Source of the DNA: Zhengitettix transpicula
Taxonomy: Eukaryota > Arthropoda > Insecta > Orthoptera > Tetrigidae
DNA: 64,000 nt
Direction: 5' to 3'
NCBI GenBank assembly: GCA_037074705.1
Contig: CM073590.1
Location: 184,792,746-184,856,745 of the forward strand
In this document: positions 12,085 to 23,639 of the stretch, in pieces
Layout of the letters: each line of letters starts with the position of its first letter
How positions within the stretch are numbered: the first letter of the stretch is position 1
Translations under genes and position numbers: made by a program
The notes under the pieces: model-generated
Told to the model about the DNA's origin: nothing
The model's input: only the letters and a program-made list of their open reading frames with translations
The model's database searches: none

Positions 12085-12508
12085 AGCATAGGAAGGGATT
12101 TGAAAGGGGGGATGCGGAAGGGTAGAGGAAGGTAGCCAAGGGTTAATAGGGCCCCCGGGCTATGGTTTAAGGATCCTACCCGGCATTCGCTGTCTCCTAA
12201 ACTTGTCGAGGCACGGAGAAGGGAATTCTGCGTCCCCATAGCAAACTCTTCTCCCGCTATCAGAAGGGCGTGGGACAAGTACCCAATGCCCGGCATACCT
12301 GATGCTGGTTTTTCTAGTGTTTTCCTGCATTACTTTTAAGCGAATGCCGGGTAGGATCCTTAAACTATAGCCAGGAGGCCCTAGTTAACCCTTGGATACC
12401 TTCCTCTGCCCTTCCGCACCCACCCCTTTCATATCCCTTCCTATGCTATTAAAGGGGAGTTGCCACCATGTGGATTACCCTCACGTAACCTGTTACCCTA
12501 CAAAAAAA
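12085..12508. mobile_element. Family A SINE, inverted pair of fragments
   Basis: Positions 12085-12190 hold a minus-strand 3' part (GCATAGGAAGGGATTTGAAA through CCTACCCGGCATTCGC). This switches without spacer to a plus-strand copy at 12191-12508 (CTCCTAAACTTGTCGAGG through GTAACCTGTTACCC plus an A-run). The 92-codon minus frame at 12018-12296 is translation of this repeat. Confidence 0.85.
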
Positions 12509-13614
12509 TTTTATTTAAGACACGTTATTGACGGAAATAGCGGTAACGGTATATTCGAATAAGGAGACAGTTGTGAAGGTGCTGCAATATCACCTAATTG
12601 TTCACTGCGTCACTGGAGGTTGTTTTCGGAATCTAAACGGTGAGGAAGAAACTTAGATATATGGAACATGTATGGCTTACTATTGAAAAATATTAATATC
12701 AAGATGTTAGAAGGATTTCAAAACTTAGCTCTGGAGTTGAAATATCAAAAGCTCCAAGTCTAAGAAAATTAACTCAGAAAAATCAAAGTTGACGTTAAAG
12801 AAATTCGTAGAGATTGATAATTTTATCATACGATGACAAAAACTTTAGAAGAAGACGATTATTAGGTGCTCCTTACTAAACGTATTGGCGTAACTCGATA
12901 TTTAGAGTAGATGTATTTACGAGAGGTCGAATCGAGGTGATTAAATGATAATTTCACATCAAATTGTTCTTCCACGTCATTAGTCGTTATTATCTGAAAT
13001 TCTACACACCAAGTGTGCCTCCCACTGTACAGGTGTTGCTTCTGATGGAATGGCGTTTGTTGTGTAATGAAACCCAGAGCTTCGGAAACGAGAGCCGTCG
13101 ATTGAATCGAGCTCCTCCAAGGGACGAAGAGCCTGGACGGGAATGCTCCAATCGCAAATTAATTGAGAGTGAGCCACAGGTGATTACATTTCTACGGAAC
13201 TGAAAGCTCTGTAGACTAGAAAAGCGGAGCTTAGATTTTAATTTTTTTTATGTTTAACACTGCAAACGACTCCGGACACAGTAAGAACAGAACTAATATT
13301 GATATACCGATTAATTGAAAAAGTTATTAAAAGAACAGATTTAAAAATAATTTTCTCTTATATGAAAGCACGTGCATAATAAAAATGTGATTGAATTTAC
13401 ATTTTAATTATTTTACGTATATACTATAATTTATTTTATATAATTAAGGTAAACACAATACAAACACAACAGTATGTATTAAAAATAACTTATAAGCTGC
13501 GATTTAAGTTTAAAAAACTTATAATCTTAAAAAAAGAAAGGATTAAAATGACACATTGATCTGTTGAAATTATAAAATAGACAACGTCTGTGTAAAAGTA
13601 TACTTATTACATAA
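12509..13614. other. Gene-free stretch with one GC-richer patch
   Basis: Frames are open on both strands at 12964-13203 (+) and 12980-13177 (-), in a patch at about 13010-13210 that is richer in GC than its surroundings. Neither translation has a motif I recognise and neither is flanked by good splice sites. It could be an old exon or a transposon fragment. Confidence 0.3.
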
Positions 13615-13740
13615 ATATCCAAATAACGTAAGAGCCGTAAGAACTACACACCGGCAGAAATCAGTTGACGACCTCAAAAGCTTTTCAGTGTACTATATAC
13701 AAAAATAATGTCGTCATCACGACTCTTACGTTGTTTGACT
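13615..13740. repeat. Short inverted repeat, hairpin-family relative
   Basis: AACGTAAGAGCCGT near 13626 and ACGACTCTTACGTT near 13718 are inverted copies about 85 bp apart. The word order CGTAAGAGCCGTAAGAAC then ACACACC matches the loops of the repeats at 49498-49745 and 59340-59500. Confidence 0.5.
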
Positions 13741-14104
13741 CGGCGGACGGATGAATCAAGTTTGTGTGGTATTTAATTTAGCATTAATTTTCTGCCTGTT
13801 GATTGTTTTTTATCTAATTAGTATCATTTATCTATTCTTATAGTACTTTAAATGTGAACCAGTTTTACTTTTTCTCGTAGGCAGTCAAATTTCAAACATT
13901 TTTATACAATTCGGTGGTTGGGAACATCAACATCAGGACAATACTCGGCAGGTAGAAATTAGCGTAGCTCTCAATTTAATACTAATGATTTCAAATAAAA
14001 TACACTCTGTATTTCTACTATTACATTCACTTTCTAATATTTATCTCACTCACTAATAATTTTTAATAATTTTCTCTCATTAATTATGAACGTTAAATTG
14101 ATGG

Positions 14105-14225
14105 TCTAGGAAACGGAACCAGGACCACCGCTTATTGTGACGTCACTCCACCACTGAGCTATACTCGTCGACTACAGGTCACTCAATAACTTTCTCTATC
14201 CGTTGTAGAAACGTGAAGAAAACCC
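14105..14225 (-). mobile_element. tRNA-derived SINE, minus copy of inverted pair
   Basis: Read on the minus strand it contains a perfect tRNA-type A box, TAGCTCAGTGG (14151-14161). A weak B-box-like GGTTCCGTTTC lies at 14110-14120. The anticodon arm does not fold as a working tRNA. Upstream of the A box it shares CAACGGATAGAGA and GTCGAC with the plus copy at 14266-14400. Confidence 0.5.
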
Positions 14226-14265
14226 TTACCTACAATGTAAAATTTATGCTGTGAAAATGTAATTC

Positions 14266-14400
14266 ATTAAATTGTAGGTAAACCTGCGTTCAGGTTTATA
14301 CAACGGATAGAGAGCATGCGACCAGGAGTCGACAAGGATAACACAGTGCCAGAGCTGGGTTCGATTATTGGGGCGGTCGAGATGTTTCTATGATAATACG
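14266..14400 (+). mobile_element. tRNA-derived SINE, plus copy of inverted pair
   Basis: Shares CAACGGATAGAGA, GTCGAC and ACACAGTGCCAGAG with the minus copy and has a better B box, GGGTTCGATTATTGG (about 14357-14371). The two copies diverge from a centre near 14250, where CTTACCTACAAT and ATTGTAGGTAA form the stem of the larger inverted repeat. Confidence 0.5.
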
Positions 14401-14983
14401 TTAATTAAATTTCATAGCATTTCGTCTGTCCTTGAATTACGTTAGCTTCCTTATTCTCCGACAAAGCTTCCATCGCCCTATAAAGATATCTCTGAGGCCG
14501 TCCGTAATTACTTTATGATTGCTAATTTTTGCCCGATAAATTAAACTCTGAAAACGTTTTTATTAGATAATTTCGCATACCTAGCGCTAAGCTAATTGAA
14601 AGTGATGATACTGGCAAACAATTAATGATTTCGATTATTACAGGTATCCTTATGGTTAAATCTGTAGTCCAAATAAGGTTCTATCGATTTAATTGTTGTT
14701 ACGATCATTTTTACTTAAGTGTCTCTGGTTCATCATTGGTTATATACTACCCAAAGTTTTGATAGACGATTGGACTAGTATATCTCCTAGGTCTAAAGCT
14801 AACTGCCTCATATCATTTGAATATTTTAAATATATTAAAAGAATAATGGTGATTTTTACACTTATATTTCACAAAAATCATGCTAATGATAACATGTTAG
14901 CTTTCCGCCGAAGCAAAGTTAAGACAAAATATTGAGATTGCTTACAAAGGTGCCATAATATGAGAATGGACTACAGTTGTTAC

Positions 14984-15088
14984 CTGCTGGGTTTTTCCAG
15001 GAGATATTGAGATGCAGACCTGGATGACCGTAATCCGGAACGGCAAAAATCTTGATGTCCGTCGCCAGTCCCACGTGTTTTTGCTTAC
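14984..15088 (-). CDS. Candidate internal coding exon, FN3-like (exon A)
   Basis: A 105-bp exon on the minus strand between an acceptor (ATCAATGTTTTAG, above 15088) and a donor (GCAG then GTAACA, below 14984). Both ends are phase 1. Its 34 complete codons include ATDIKIFAVPDYG and LHLNISWKNPA. A hydrophobic alternation ending in I-S-W-x-N-P is the classic A-to-B strand of a fibronectin-III domain, with the invariant Trp. A GTAAGC donor 38 bp further on (below 14946) also keeps the frame open, but it would end in phase 0 and break the join to the candidate exon at 316-422. The frame stays open beyond both splice sites (14919-15140), so the splice call rests on consensus and phase. Gene identity is unknown to me. 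Confidence 0.6.
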
Positions 15089-15242
15089 CTAAAACATTGA
15101 TACACGACATATTATGAGATATGTTCAACTTCTCTGACATGGTAAATTTTGTACATTGTAACGTGGTCTTTATTAGGAATTGAAGAAATGCCAGTTATAT
15201 TATTGATTAAAATATTCAAGGTCAATAAACAGACATAAACGT

Positions 15243-15569
15243 AATTTATTTAAAAATGTATTTATTTGAGTATAAAATTCAATTAGGTCTACAATTTCTC
15301 TACATGAACCATTAGTCCTTCTTCTTCTATGGTTCCACAGCCCGATATCGGCCCTCGACCTCCAGTAGCAGTTTCCTCCATACTTCTCTGTCTAAAGATA
15401 TTCTCCTCCAGTTCCTCAAATCCATCGTCCTTTTTATGTCCTTCTCTACTTCGTCTATCCATCTGTTCCTTGGTTTTCCTGCCTTTCTTTTACCTCCCAT
15501 ATCATTGTACAATGCCTTGAAAGGCATCCTTTCCTTTCCCATGCGTTGCACGTATCCTATCCATTCCAT
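15243..15569 (-). mobile_element. LINE 3' end with ORF2 C-terminus
   Basis: An 80-codon frame ending at 15327 carries the hallmark tail of insect non-LTR retrotransposon ORF2 proteins. It has a G-[HY]-V-x-R-M-like start (MEWIGYVQRMGKERMP), KAGKPRNRWIDEVEKDI, then DREVWRKLLLE and a final YRAVEP. A short 3' UTR with ATAAATAC and AATAAATT follows, down to about 15243. Only the last part of ORF2 is present; endonuclease and reverse transcriptase domains are missing, as expected for a 5'-truncated insertion. The clade (RTE- or Jockey-like) cannot be settled from the tail alone. Confidence 0.85.
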
Positions 15570-16991
15570 TCACTTTAATCTAATACCTACTTGCCGTAAA
15601 TATATTAACTGACATGCATTTTCATCTACAAAAATTAACTGATTCGGTTCCCACATAATAGAACACTGAAATTCTGTAATGTAATTCTTGGTCCGGACTA
15701 TTTACTGTAAACGAATAATGTAATTTAATAAATCATTTATTAATATTTACCTTTACGTCTCGTCTTGGACATGAAGCTTTTAACTATATAGATTTAACAC
15801 AGATGTAAACTTATAAAATATTATTATTCCGAAGAGTATGAAGTTATTCGTAGTCAATAATTCAAACTGCACACCAATAAAATTTCGTAAGAAGTGAAAG
15901 AAACCAAACGGTAAGACTAAAGAAATAATAAAGTGGGAATAATTATAGTACAGTAAAGGAAATAATATGCAAACTACAGAGTCTATCTAATCGTTGGGAG
16001 AAATCCGTAATAGTTTTCCTATTTTTCCAATATATAAACCATTTTAATACTAGTCGAGATGTTGTGTTGTCCATAACAATTCTCTTCATTATTTTCATCC
16101 TAATACACATTATATTCACATACTTTGTTATTTCATCCATCCTAAGTATATATGTCCAACAAGAATGGACATACAGAATGGATATACAGACTTACTAACG
16201 TACTAAAACTTTTCGTAAAAAAAAGAAATAACAGGGATTAGATTCCATGCACTCTTACATTATATTTTCTATATAACAGTATATTTTTAAAACGATTCTT
16301 TGACTACAGCAAATCACGGTCCTTAAGTTACGCGACCTGTTGTGTGATCTCTGTTGAACATTTGTTCCTTACAGAATACTAACCAACATACAATGCGAGT
16401 ATTTTATAAGCTACAGGTGGATCACATGATTTCGTGTCATATGCTGACGTGTATAAATTTGATTTTTATAAAATTTTAAAATAATAATTTGAAGATATAA
16501 ATGTTTTGAATATAGTAGTTACACTTTCACTCATACTTTAATATCAGTTTATTGGCGTGACTATTGAAACTTATCAATTGCATCGAAAATATGTGGTTTA
16601 GAAGAGGAAACAACAAAGTTGACAAAAACGAAGTAAAAGTGCGAAAGAGATATTGTGCATCAGAGAATAAATGCAAAACTCCGGAGTTAACGAACGTGAG
16701 TGAATTAATTATCGTAAATTAAGGCAACGAGCGAAAACAAGAATTGAGCGAGGAGAACAGCGAGGAAATTAATTAAGTCGTAGAAATGTAAAAAGACAAT
16801 TCCAACGGGTTTGAATAGTAAGAAACTATGGTTGTCTGCAATAAAAGTGAGAAGAATTCAGTTTAAGTACTCATGATTCGGAGGCCTGATTTTCAAGTGA
16901 ACTTACTTAATTATGTCTAGACACACTTATCCGGCTTCTCGCATCTGAAAATATCAAATTCGTATTTATTAAATGACCAACGCTAACAGCA
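15570..16991. other. AT-rich stretch, no gene seen
   Basis: At about 16920-16957 (minus) there is a splice-like 38-bp unit: TTTGATATTTTCAG, then sequence with a stop in every frame, then GTAAGTTCAC. A related GGCTTCTCGCAT sequence recurs near 18260. It is not called as an exon. Confidence 0.35.
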
Positions 16992-17209
16992 TCGCCATCG
17001 GAAGGGCGTGGGACAAGTAACAAACGCCCAACATACCTGATGTAAATTTGTCCTGCATCTCTTTAGGCGAATGCCTAGTAGGATCCTTAAACCATAAACT
17101 AGTTAACCCTTGGCTATCTTCCTCTCCCTTTCAAATCCCTTCCTATGCTATGAAAGGGGAGTTGCCACCACGTGGATTACCCTCATGTAGCCTGTTACTC
17201 TAAAAAAAA
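16992..17209 (+). mobile_element. Family A SINE, 3' half
   Basis: Runs from CGCCATCGGAAGGGCGTGGG through GTGGATTACCCTCATGTAGC and ends in an A-run. The 5' half is missing. Confidence 0.85.
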
Positions 17210-17240
17210 TATTGCTAATAAAATAGAGGTAACATTTCTG

Positions 17241-17550
17241 GACATACGAAGGGGCTACCTTCGGGGATGTATTATCCTCTCTCCGTTTTTGAACTCAGGA
17301 TCTCACAAGCCGAGGCACCTTACAGAGGTATAAGTTCCGGGGTCGCAAGAGTTGTTCCTATTAGAATAGTCAGTCAGCTACCACCTAAACTTGTCGAGGT
17401 ATAGAGAAGGGAATGCTGCGTCCCCACAGGAAACCACTTACCGCCATCGGAAGGACGTGGGACAAGTACCAAGAGCTCGAACTAATTGTTGGAGGTTTTA
17501 TGGGGTTTAACCTGCATCACGCCTGGACGAATGCCGGAAGGATCCTTAAC
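17241..17550 (+). mobile_element. Family A SINE, 5' half
   Basis: Starts at the GGGGCTACCTTCGGGGATG head and stops at GAATGCCGGAAGGATCC, so the poly(A) end is lost. Directly downstream of a 3'-half copy, it gives the order 3' half then 5' half. Confidence 0.85.
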
Positions 17551-17909
17551 TTTTCTGAAGTCGCTTGCTACGGCACGTCATTGTTTTATTTTCAAATATC
17601 GCAAAAATTGTTGTTATATTAAGTATTAATATTTATTATTAATATTCATAAAGAACTTTTTCGTGTTTGGTATGGTATGGTATTTATAAGTGTCTGTTTG
17701 CCTTGAAATATTTCCTGTTATAGTGTTATAGTTATCTGGTTGTGAGTGATGTAAGATAGATTTTTTTCATTTCATCTATAGACATGAAGAAACACTCAAT
17801 AGCTGTTAATAAATTTTTCGCGGTTCGGATTTCTCGACGTTGACGTGTCTGAAGTTATTTTTTTCCCGCCGTGTTTGCTATCCTGCTCATAAATACGCTG
17901 GAGATTCTA

Positions 17910-18051
17910 TGATTACTTAAAGGTTTTAACTCGAGGGCAGTAGTTAATCCTTCACAATTTTTCTCCCGCTTTTTGGAATACTTTCGAATGCTATTAAAGG
18001 AATGCACCGCCACGTGGATTACCCCCATGTAGCCTGTCTCTCTAAAAAAAA
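17910..18051 (+). mobile_element. Family A SINE, diverged 3' end
   Basis: Contains GGCAGTAGTTAATCC, GCTATTAAAGG, CCACGTGGATTACC, CATGTAGCCTGT and an A-run, more diverged than other copies. Confidence 0.7.
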
Positions 18052-20070
18052 CGATACTGCTAAGAGCAACACAAGAATGAGGGAGAAAATACATTTTCGC
18101 GATAATCGCTGTTCTGGAGACGGTGCTAATTTATCTGGGATGCTCCTGGTATTCCACGAACGATCCTAAAATTTAATTTCACCGTCCCATTAATTTAGAC
18201 TGAGGCCCGTCGTTATGGAACACAAAATTAAGATACTCACTTCATAAATTTCGAGGCTTCTCGCATAGTTTAAAATTAACATCATTTATATACGAATTAT
18301 AATACGCCTGCACTAATAAATCAAATAAGCAAATTATTATGACACAACGAAGAATTAAATAGAATCAGAGTAACTACAGACGCAGATGTATGCTGAAAAT
18401 GTCTTTCTTTTGGCTACTGGGACACAAATAATCGTAAAACAAATTAACAATAATTGAACCGTTGAAGTTTCCACCTTTGATACCAAGTTACTACTATCTC
18501 GTGCCTTACAGATTGTTGACCAAGACACAACTGTATGTAATTAGAGAATTTTCTATCCCAGTGAAAAAGAGGAATGTAAATACGGAACTTAAACAACTTT
18601 TGAGCACACTTAATGTTTCTGCCGTTAATGAAGAACTGCTAATTGAAAAATAAAGTACAGATCAGGTTTTATGCTTTCTCCTAGCAATTATATTTCTAAA
18701 TATGTTTATTAGAATAGAATTAATTATGTTAGAGTAGACACTAATGTAGTCTTGTGCAATGAGAAAAAAACACTTCATTATTATACTTCCAACAACTCCT
18801 CTTGTTATGTTATACTTACAAAGTTAACTAAAATCTTTAGACTTTAACGTTGGTTACACCTTTGAATACTGATAATAAACATTGATGTAATATTAAAAGA
18901 CTAACAATCAACTAGTACTGCAGTATTTTGCTTCTGAATTATTCCAGACAAAAGATAAGAAATAAAATATAATGGTAAGGAAATATACTTATCCATATTA
19001 GGGTTTACAATTGAGGTTTTTCAGAGTTCGCAAGATCAATTTTATTAGGTATCCTGTAGAGAGATAGAAGTGGGCGTTGCAATTTTAGTGAAAAAAAAAG
19101 TGATATAGTGAACATTTTGTCGAAACTGTTTATGTAAAACGTAATCGATCAATTACATGAAATAACAACCTATGTTTCTAATAGTAACAGGAATGTCTTT
19201 CCGTATAAATCTTACCGATATTTAATTCAGAAAGTAAAAATTTAATTTAGAAAGTAAGTGCAAATAAATGATTGGATAAACGTTCTTGAAGACTTTTGGG
19301 GTGCTGATAAGTAACATTTGTACGAGTTAAGGATTGAAATTGGTATTTATTTTCTTCCTCAAAACATATGAAATTCCAGATATCTGTATATTATGATTAT
19401 TCCATATCCAAGACTTGTTTACAAAAATTAAAAATATCGTTCTGTTGCCATGTTTTCCAAAAGTTAAAGATATAAGCACCACTCTATTTCTTCGCAGGAG
19501 TGACTGACGACCTTAACATTTCCTCGTCGTTCACAAAGAATGCGTTGTGTACATGACGAGAGCATATTGCCAAGTTTACAACACATTCGTACGGCCACAT
19601 GTTTTTGTTGTCTATTCTTGCTACTTCCGGTCGATTTTAAGCCAGGTTCAAGTAACATCGAGCTGAGGTTTGACCTTAGAAAAAGTTTACGGCTATGGAC
19701 GTTAATAAAGATATACAGATATAACAAAAAAGTTACATGTAAATAAATCAGCTAACTGAAACCACGGGGAGACGAAATTTGCTTAATAACTTATATTAAA
19801 TTTCAACTATTATTGCGCATATAGGCCTACACATATTTTAAGTTTTTCTATTATTCCTGAGTTTTTTTGTGTACGTTTGTAGTCGACAAAGTGACAAAGT
19901 TAATGATATAGAATTAAATCGGAAATTGGAAAAGATAATAATCAAACTATCGGACATTCTTTTATGTTGTTTTTTTCCATTATAAGGCTGGTATCACTAT
20001 TATATTACGGATTTTTTTTCAGCCAAATACAAATAAGAATAATTATTTATTGGACCTTTTAATATAGAGT
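18052..20070. other. AT-rich stretch, no gene seen
   Basis: A GC-richer patch at about 19490-19660 has open frames on both strands (19464-19727 minus, 19540-19746 plus) without a recognisable domain. A C/T-rich ATTTCTTCGCAG sits just before it on the plus strand, but no matching donor keeps a good frame. Confidence 0.35.
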
Positions 20071-20075
20071 ACACG

Positions 20076-20142
20076 TATATATATATATGACGGTCCGTAA
20101 GTAACATAATTTTTAATAATATTGTAAACGAAAATTAAAGGA

Positions 20143-20167
<25 letters not shown>
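20076..20167. repeat. AT microsatellites with L-family scrap
   Basis: Two (AT)n runs flank a copy of GGTCCGTAAGTAACATAATT at about 20090, which repeats the splice-donor neighbourhood found near 20745 inside the next element. Confidence 0.7.
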
Positions 20168-20173
<6 letters not shown>

Positions 20174-21153
20174 TGTAATGCGAATTAATTAATCAAGTAA
20201 TTGTTTTGAAATAAATTTGAATTGATTATCGAAAAGTTGGTATTATAGCGAGAGCGATCCGAGCGACAATGATTGGTGAGCTCTGTTCCTATTATTGAGA
20301 GCGCGGAATGGCGTTTACGCGCGCTAAAACATAGTTGGTCGTTGTGGTCTGGATTGTACAGAGGTCAGACATCGTCGAGCTTAGTATAATAAAGTTGGTG
20401 AATCATTGGAGAATAGAAGCGGTCGACGGTGAAAACGTTGCAGAGAACGGTCTTCATAAAATCGAGCGGAGTAAAACATTCACCGAGATATTTCAACGTG
20501 AATATTGTAAAGTAATACCAGTTTTGTCAAAATAGAACTTTGTACAATCTTCGTGGAGGAATTGTTGCGGAATAACATTGGTAAATTATTGTGGAGCGGA
20601 GCAATCAACGGAATACAGCCAATCTTACCAAATTTTAAAGTGAAGTGTAGAATCAGTGAAAACCAAGGCCTGATATTAAATAATTAAAGAGTGTAAAAGT
20701 GTCCGAACGAGGTAAAATTGATTGTTCTGGTACCAGACCGACGGTTCGTAAGTAACATAATTTTTAATAATATTGTAAACGAAAATTAAAGGATAAAGTC
20801 AGATTTCGATCTCTTTTAATTGTCAATCAAAGTTAATTTCTTTACTTTGTAATTTCTTTCATTCTATCGACGTATTGTTTAGGTAAATTGTGAACTGTTT
20901 TGTTAATAAGATTTTAAATAATTTTTTTGTGTTCATTGCCAAACCCAGTAGAGGCCCTGAGAGGACAGATTCAAATTGTGTTTGTAATTATCTTTTCTTA
21001 CCACAAATAAAATAAATATTTTTGTTTGTTAATTGTTTAAACATTTCATTTAAATAACGCCTTCCCTGTATATATTACATAAATGGCGCTTCAACGTGAG
21101 ACAAATTCTTTAAATTAAAAATAAATTAAACGACCTAGTATTTGATTATTACA
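20174..21153 (+). mobile_element. LTR-like element, L family copy 2
   Basis: Begins TGTAATG right after (AT)n. Landmarks are GGTACCAGACCGACGGTTC followed by GTAAGTAAC near 20750, AAAGTCAGATTTCG near 20795, and CCCAGTAGAGGCCCTGAGAG near 20950. TATATTACA at 21079 is followed after four bases by GGCGCTTCAACGTGAGAC, a primer-binding-site-like string. About 50 bp later the unit ends with ATTATTACA. No protein-coding region is attached. Confidence 0.6.
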
Positions 21154-21165
21154 CTGTGGTTACAG

Positions 21166-22124
21166 TGTGGTAATTAAAAGGGCAATTAATAATAAATAAT
21201 TACGAGAACTATTGAACTTGAATTGTTATCGGCGAACACACAAAATAAACACAAGAATGGTCTATAATCGAGACTTAAGGTATTGTAGACATAGAGCGCG
21301 GAGACGGAGGTAGAAGTTGTTAGTTGGCGATGGAATTCAGTCTAGGACGGAACTAAAGTTAAAACTCGAGCAGAGACTATACCCTGTTAATGCATTATTA
21401 AAAGTATTGGAGAACATTGAGCAGCAGTAAAGTCAAATATTCATGAAAGTTTTGCATAAGTAAATATTGCGAAGCAATAGCCGTTTTCGTCCGGATTGAA
21501 CATGACCAAAATCAGCGTGGAGGAGTTGTACCGTCATCGTATTGACGAAATTGTTGCGGAGCGGAGCAGCGTTCGAGTTACAGCTCATTTGCCAAATTAT
21601 CAAGTGAAGTGTTAAATAAGGCCTGTTGTAAAAATTAAAGAGTGTGTGAAAGTGTTCCGGAACCAGGTAGAAATTGATTCCCCAGCTACCAACAAAACAG
21701 TAAGTGTAATAGAAAATTCATTAATTGTAAACGTTAACGTAAAGATAGTTGTCATATTTCGTATTTTTTTTTGACTATTGAAAATATTGATTTGTAATAA
21801 ATTCACAAGTGTGCATTGGCACAGAAATGGGATTGTTTTAAAATCGAGTAATAATATTCTTTATTTAAAAGGCCCAGTTCAAGACCCTGAGATTAAGAGT
21901 AAAAAGTTGGTTGTACATAATGATTGTCGTAAAAAGGCATTGAATATTTATCTGTAAATTTAAAATTTGTGAGCATTGAATAAATTAATTGTTCGGTCAG
22001 TTTAAATAAATTTTCTTATTTATGCTTCTTCATTTTAAAATTTCAATTGTTTCATCAATGATAACTACAAAATTTGCGACCTCAACGTGAGGCTAAATCA
22101 TATTAATCATCAATAATCACTACA
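21166..22124 (+). mobile_element. LTR-like element, L family copy 3
   Basis: Starts TGTGGTAATTAAAAGGGC and has ACAGTAAGTGTA (donor-like) near 21700 and GGCCCAGTTCAAGACCCTG near 21870. AACTACA is followed by TTGCGACCTCAACGTGAGGC near 22075, and the unit closes with ATCACTACA. It is diverged from its neighbours, so this is not a recent duplication. Confidence 0.6.
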
Positions 22125-22132
22125 ATATATAG

Positions 22133-23079
22133 TGGTAATTATGAATATGTAATTATTTAATAAACAAAATTTTTACGACTTTCATTATCGGCGGCGTGAA
22201 TATGAGGCCATTTCACTGTAGCTTAAGGATTGTCTACAAGTATATAGAGTCTATAATGCTTGCTTCCTAAAGTTGCACTGTGGCCTCAGGCAGCACTGGG
22301 ACGTACAGAATTTGAGATATTCAGAGTTGATTGGACCATGAAGGCGAAAGGTGTTTTTTTTTGTGGAGTCCCTGATTCAAAGTTCCTGGTACCATATTTG
22401 AGCAAATGTAATTAAACATCAGAGACATATTATATTAAAGTCCCGGGTTTAGGAATTACAAGTCGACAGTCTGAAGTATTTCGTCTATTGCCATTTTCAT
22501 GCAATTATCAAAGTTTTAAAAAACAACGTTATCAACAGTTATGAGCAGGAAGTGCTTTGTGTTTGAAAACTACAACATCCATTAAATTCAGTGAAATATT
22601 CCCTTTCTGTGATGTGTTTAATAAATATCGAGTGAGATCGAGCCCAGACGAACAGCTAATGGTAAAGTAAACAAAAAAAGAAATTTTAAGAATTTTAAAC
22701 CTAGTGTGTAAATATAATTATCGTCAGATTTTGTATTTCAATAATTATTTAAGTTAAGACTTTTTTGCATTGTAAGTTTTAATTGTCATTTTGTAACAAT
22801 CTTTATTTGGGCCCGATAGGCGGCCCTGAAATTAAGCCGTGGCACATAACAAACTAGTAAATTTTCAATTGAGAACAGAATTTGTTTTTATTAAATTAAT
22901 TTTGTGTTATATTCTGAATTCTTATTTTCATTTAAAATCGTATTATTTTAACTTATAATTTGTTTATAACGTAAGGCTTATTTTCACTTTAGAATTTAAT
23001 AAAAAATTGTGTATATAACATTTTATGCTCCAATGTGGGGTTTATCTTGATTTAGAATTAATCGATTTATTTTATTACA
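22133..23079 (+). mobile_element. LTR-like element, L family copy 4
   Basis: Starts TGGTAATTATG after ATATATAG. It carries the same landmarks in a more decayed form (GTCAGATTTTG near 22725, GGCCCTGAAATTAAG near 22820, TGCTCCAATGTGGGGT near 23028) and ends TTTATTACA before an AT run. Confidence 0.5.
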
Positions 23080-23639
23080 ATATATATTAAATTTAAATAA
23101 AATAAACATTGATATTATATATTAACACAAAAATCCACACAAAGTAATTTAAGAAAATATGCAAAGAACCAACATTGAAAATTATGAAATGATATTCTTT
23201 GTACACATTTCCATAAATTATTTTACATCATAGAATCAGTTCTTCACCAGGAATATTTAGAGCTCATTTTTGATCATTCTTTCAGTACATTTTCAATTTT
23301 ACGGGAATTTATTGTTTAGAATAGAGACTGAGTTTAACACGCCTCTTATGTTAGTTGACGATCTACTGAAATTTCTATATATATCCAAATATCTACAGGT
23401 ATTATAACTATGGATTTCCCTATTAGTTGCAATATGATTTTGTTTTCTTAAATAATCTACAGGGATTAATATAGTATTGTACATACGTACAACAAACGTC
23501 ACACTGCCCTTAAGGATAGACTAAACTCCAGAAGACCAAACGAGTAACATAAATTTGCCCACTAATATACTAAAAAGTAGAAAAATGATATTTACACAAA
23601 TGTAACCGCTGCATTTTGGTCACCCCTGTAGGCCTACTT
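23080..23639. other. AT-rich stretch, no gene seen
   Basis: No support for genes or repeats. Confidence 0.4.

Noticed and set aside
12018..12296. 92-codon minus frame
   Set aside because: It is translation of the palindrome and the family A SINE.
14105..14225. A working tRNA gene
   Set aside because: The A box is perfect but the B box is poor and the arms do not pair as a cloverleaf.
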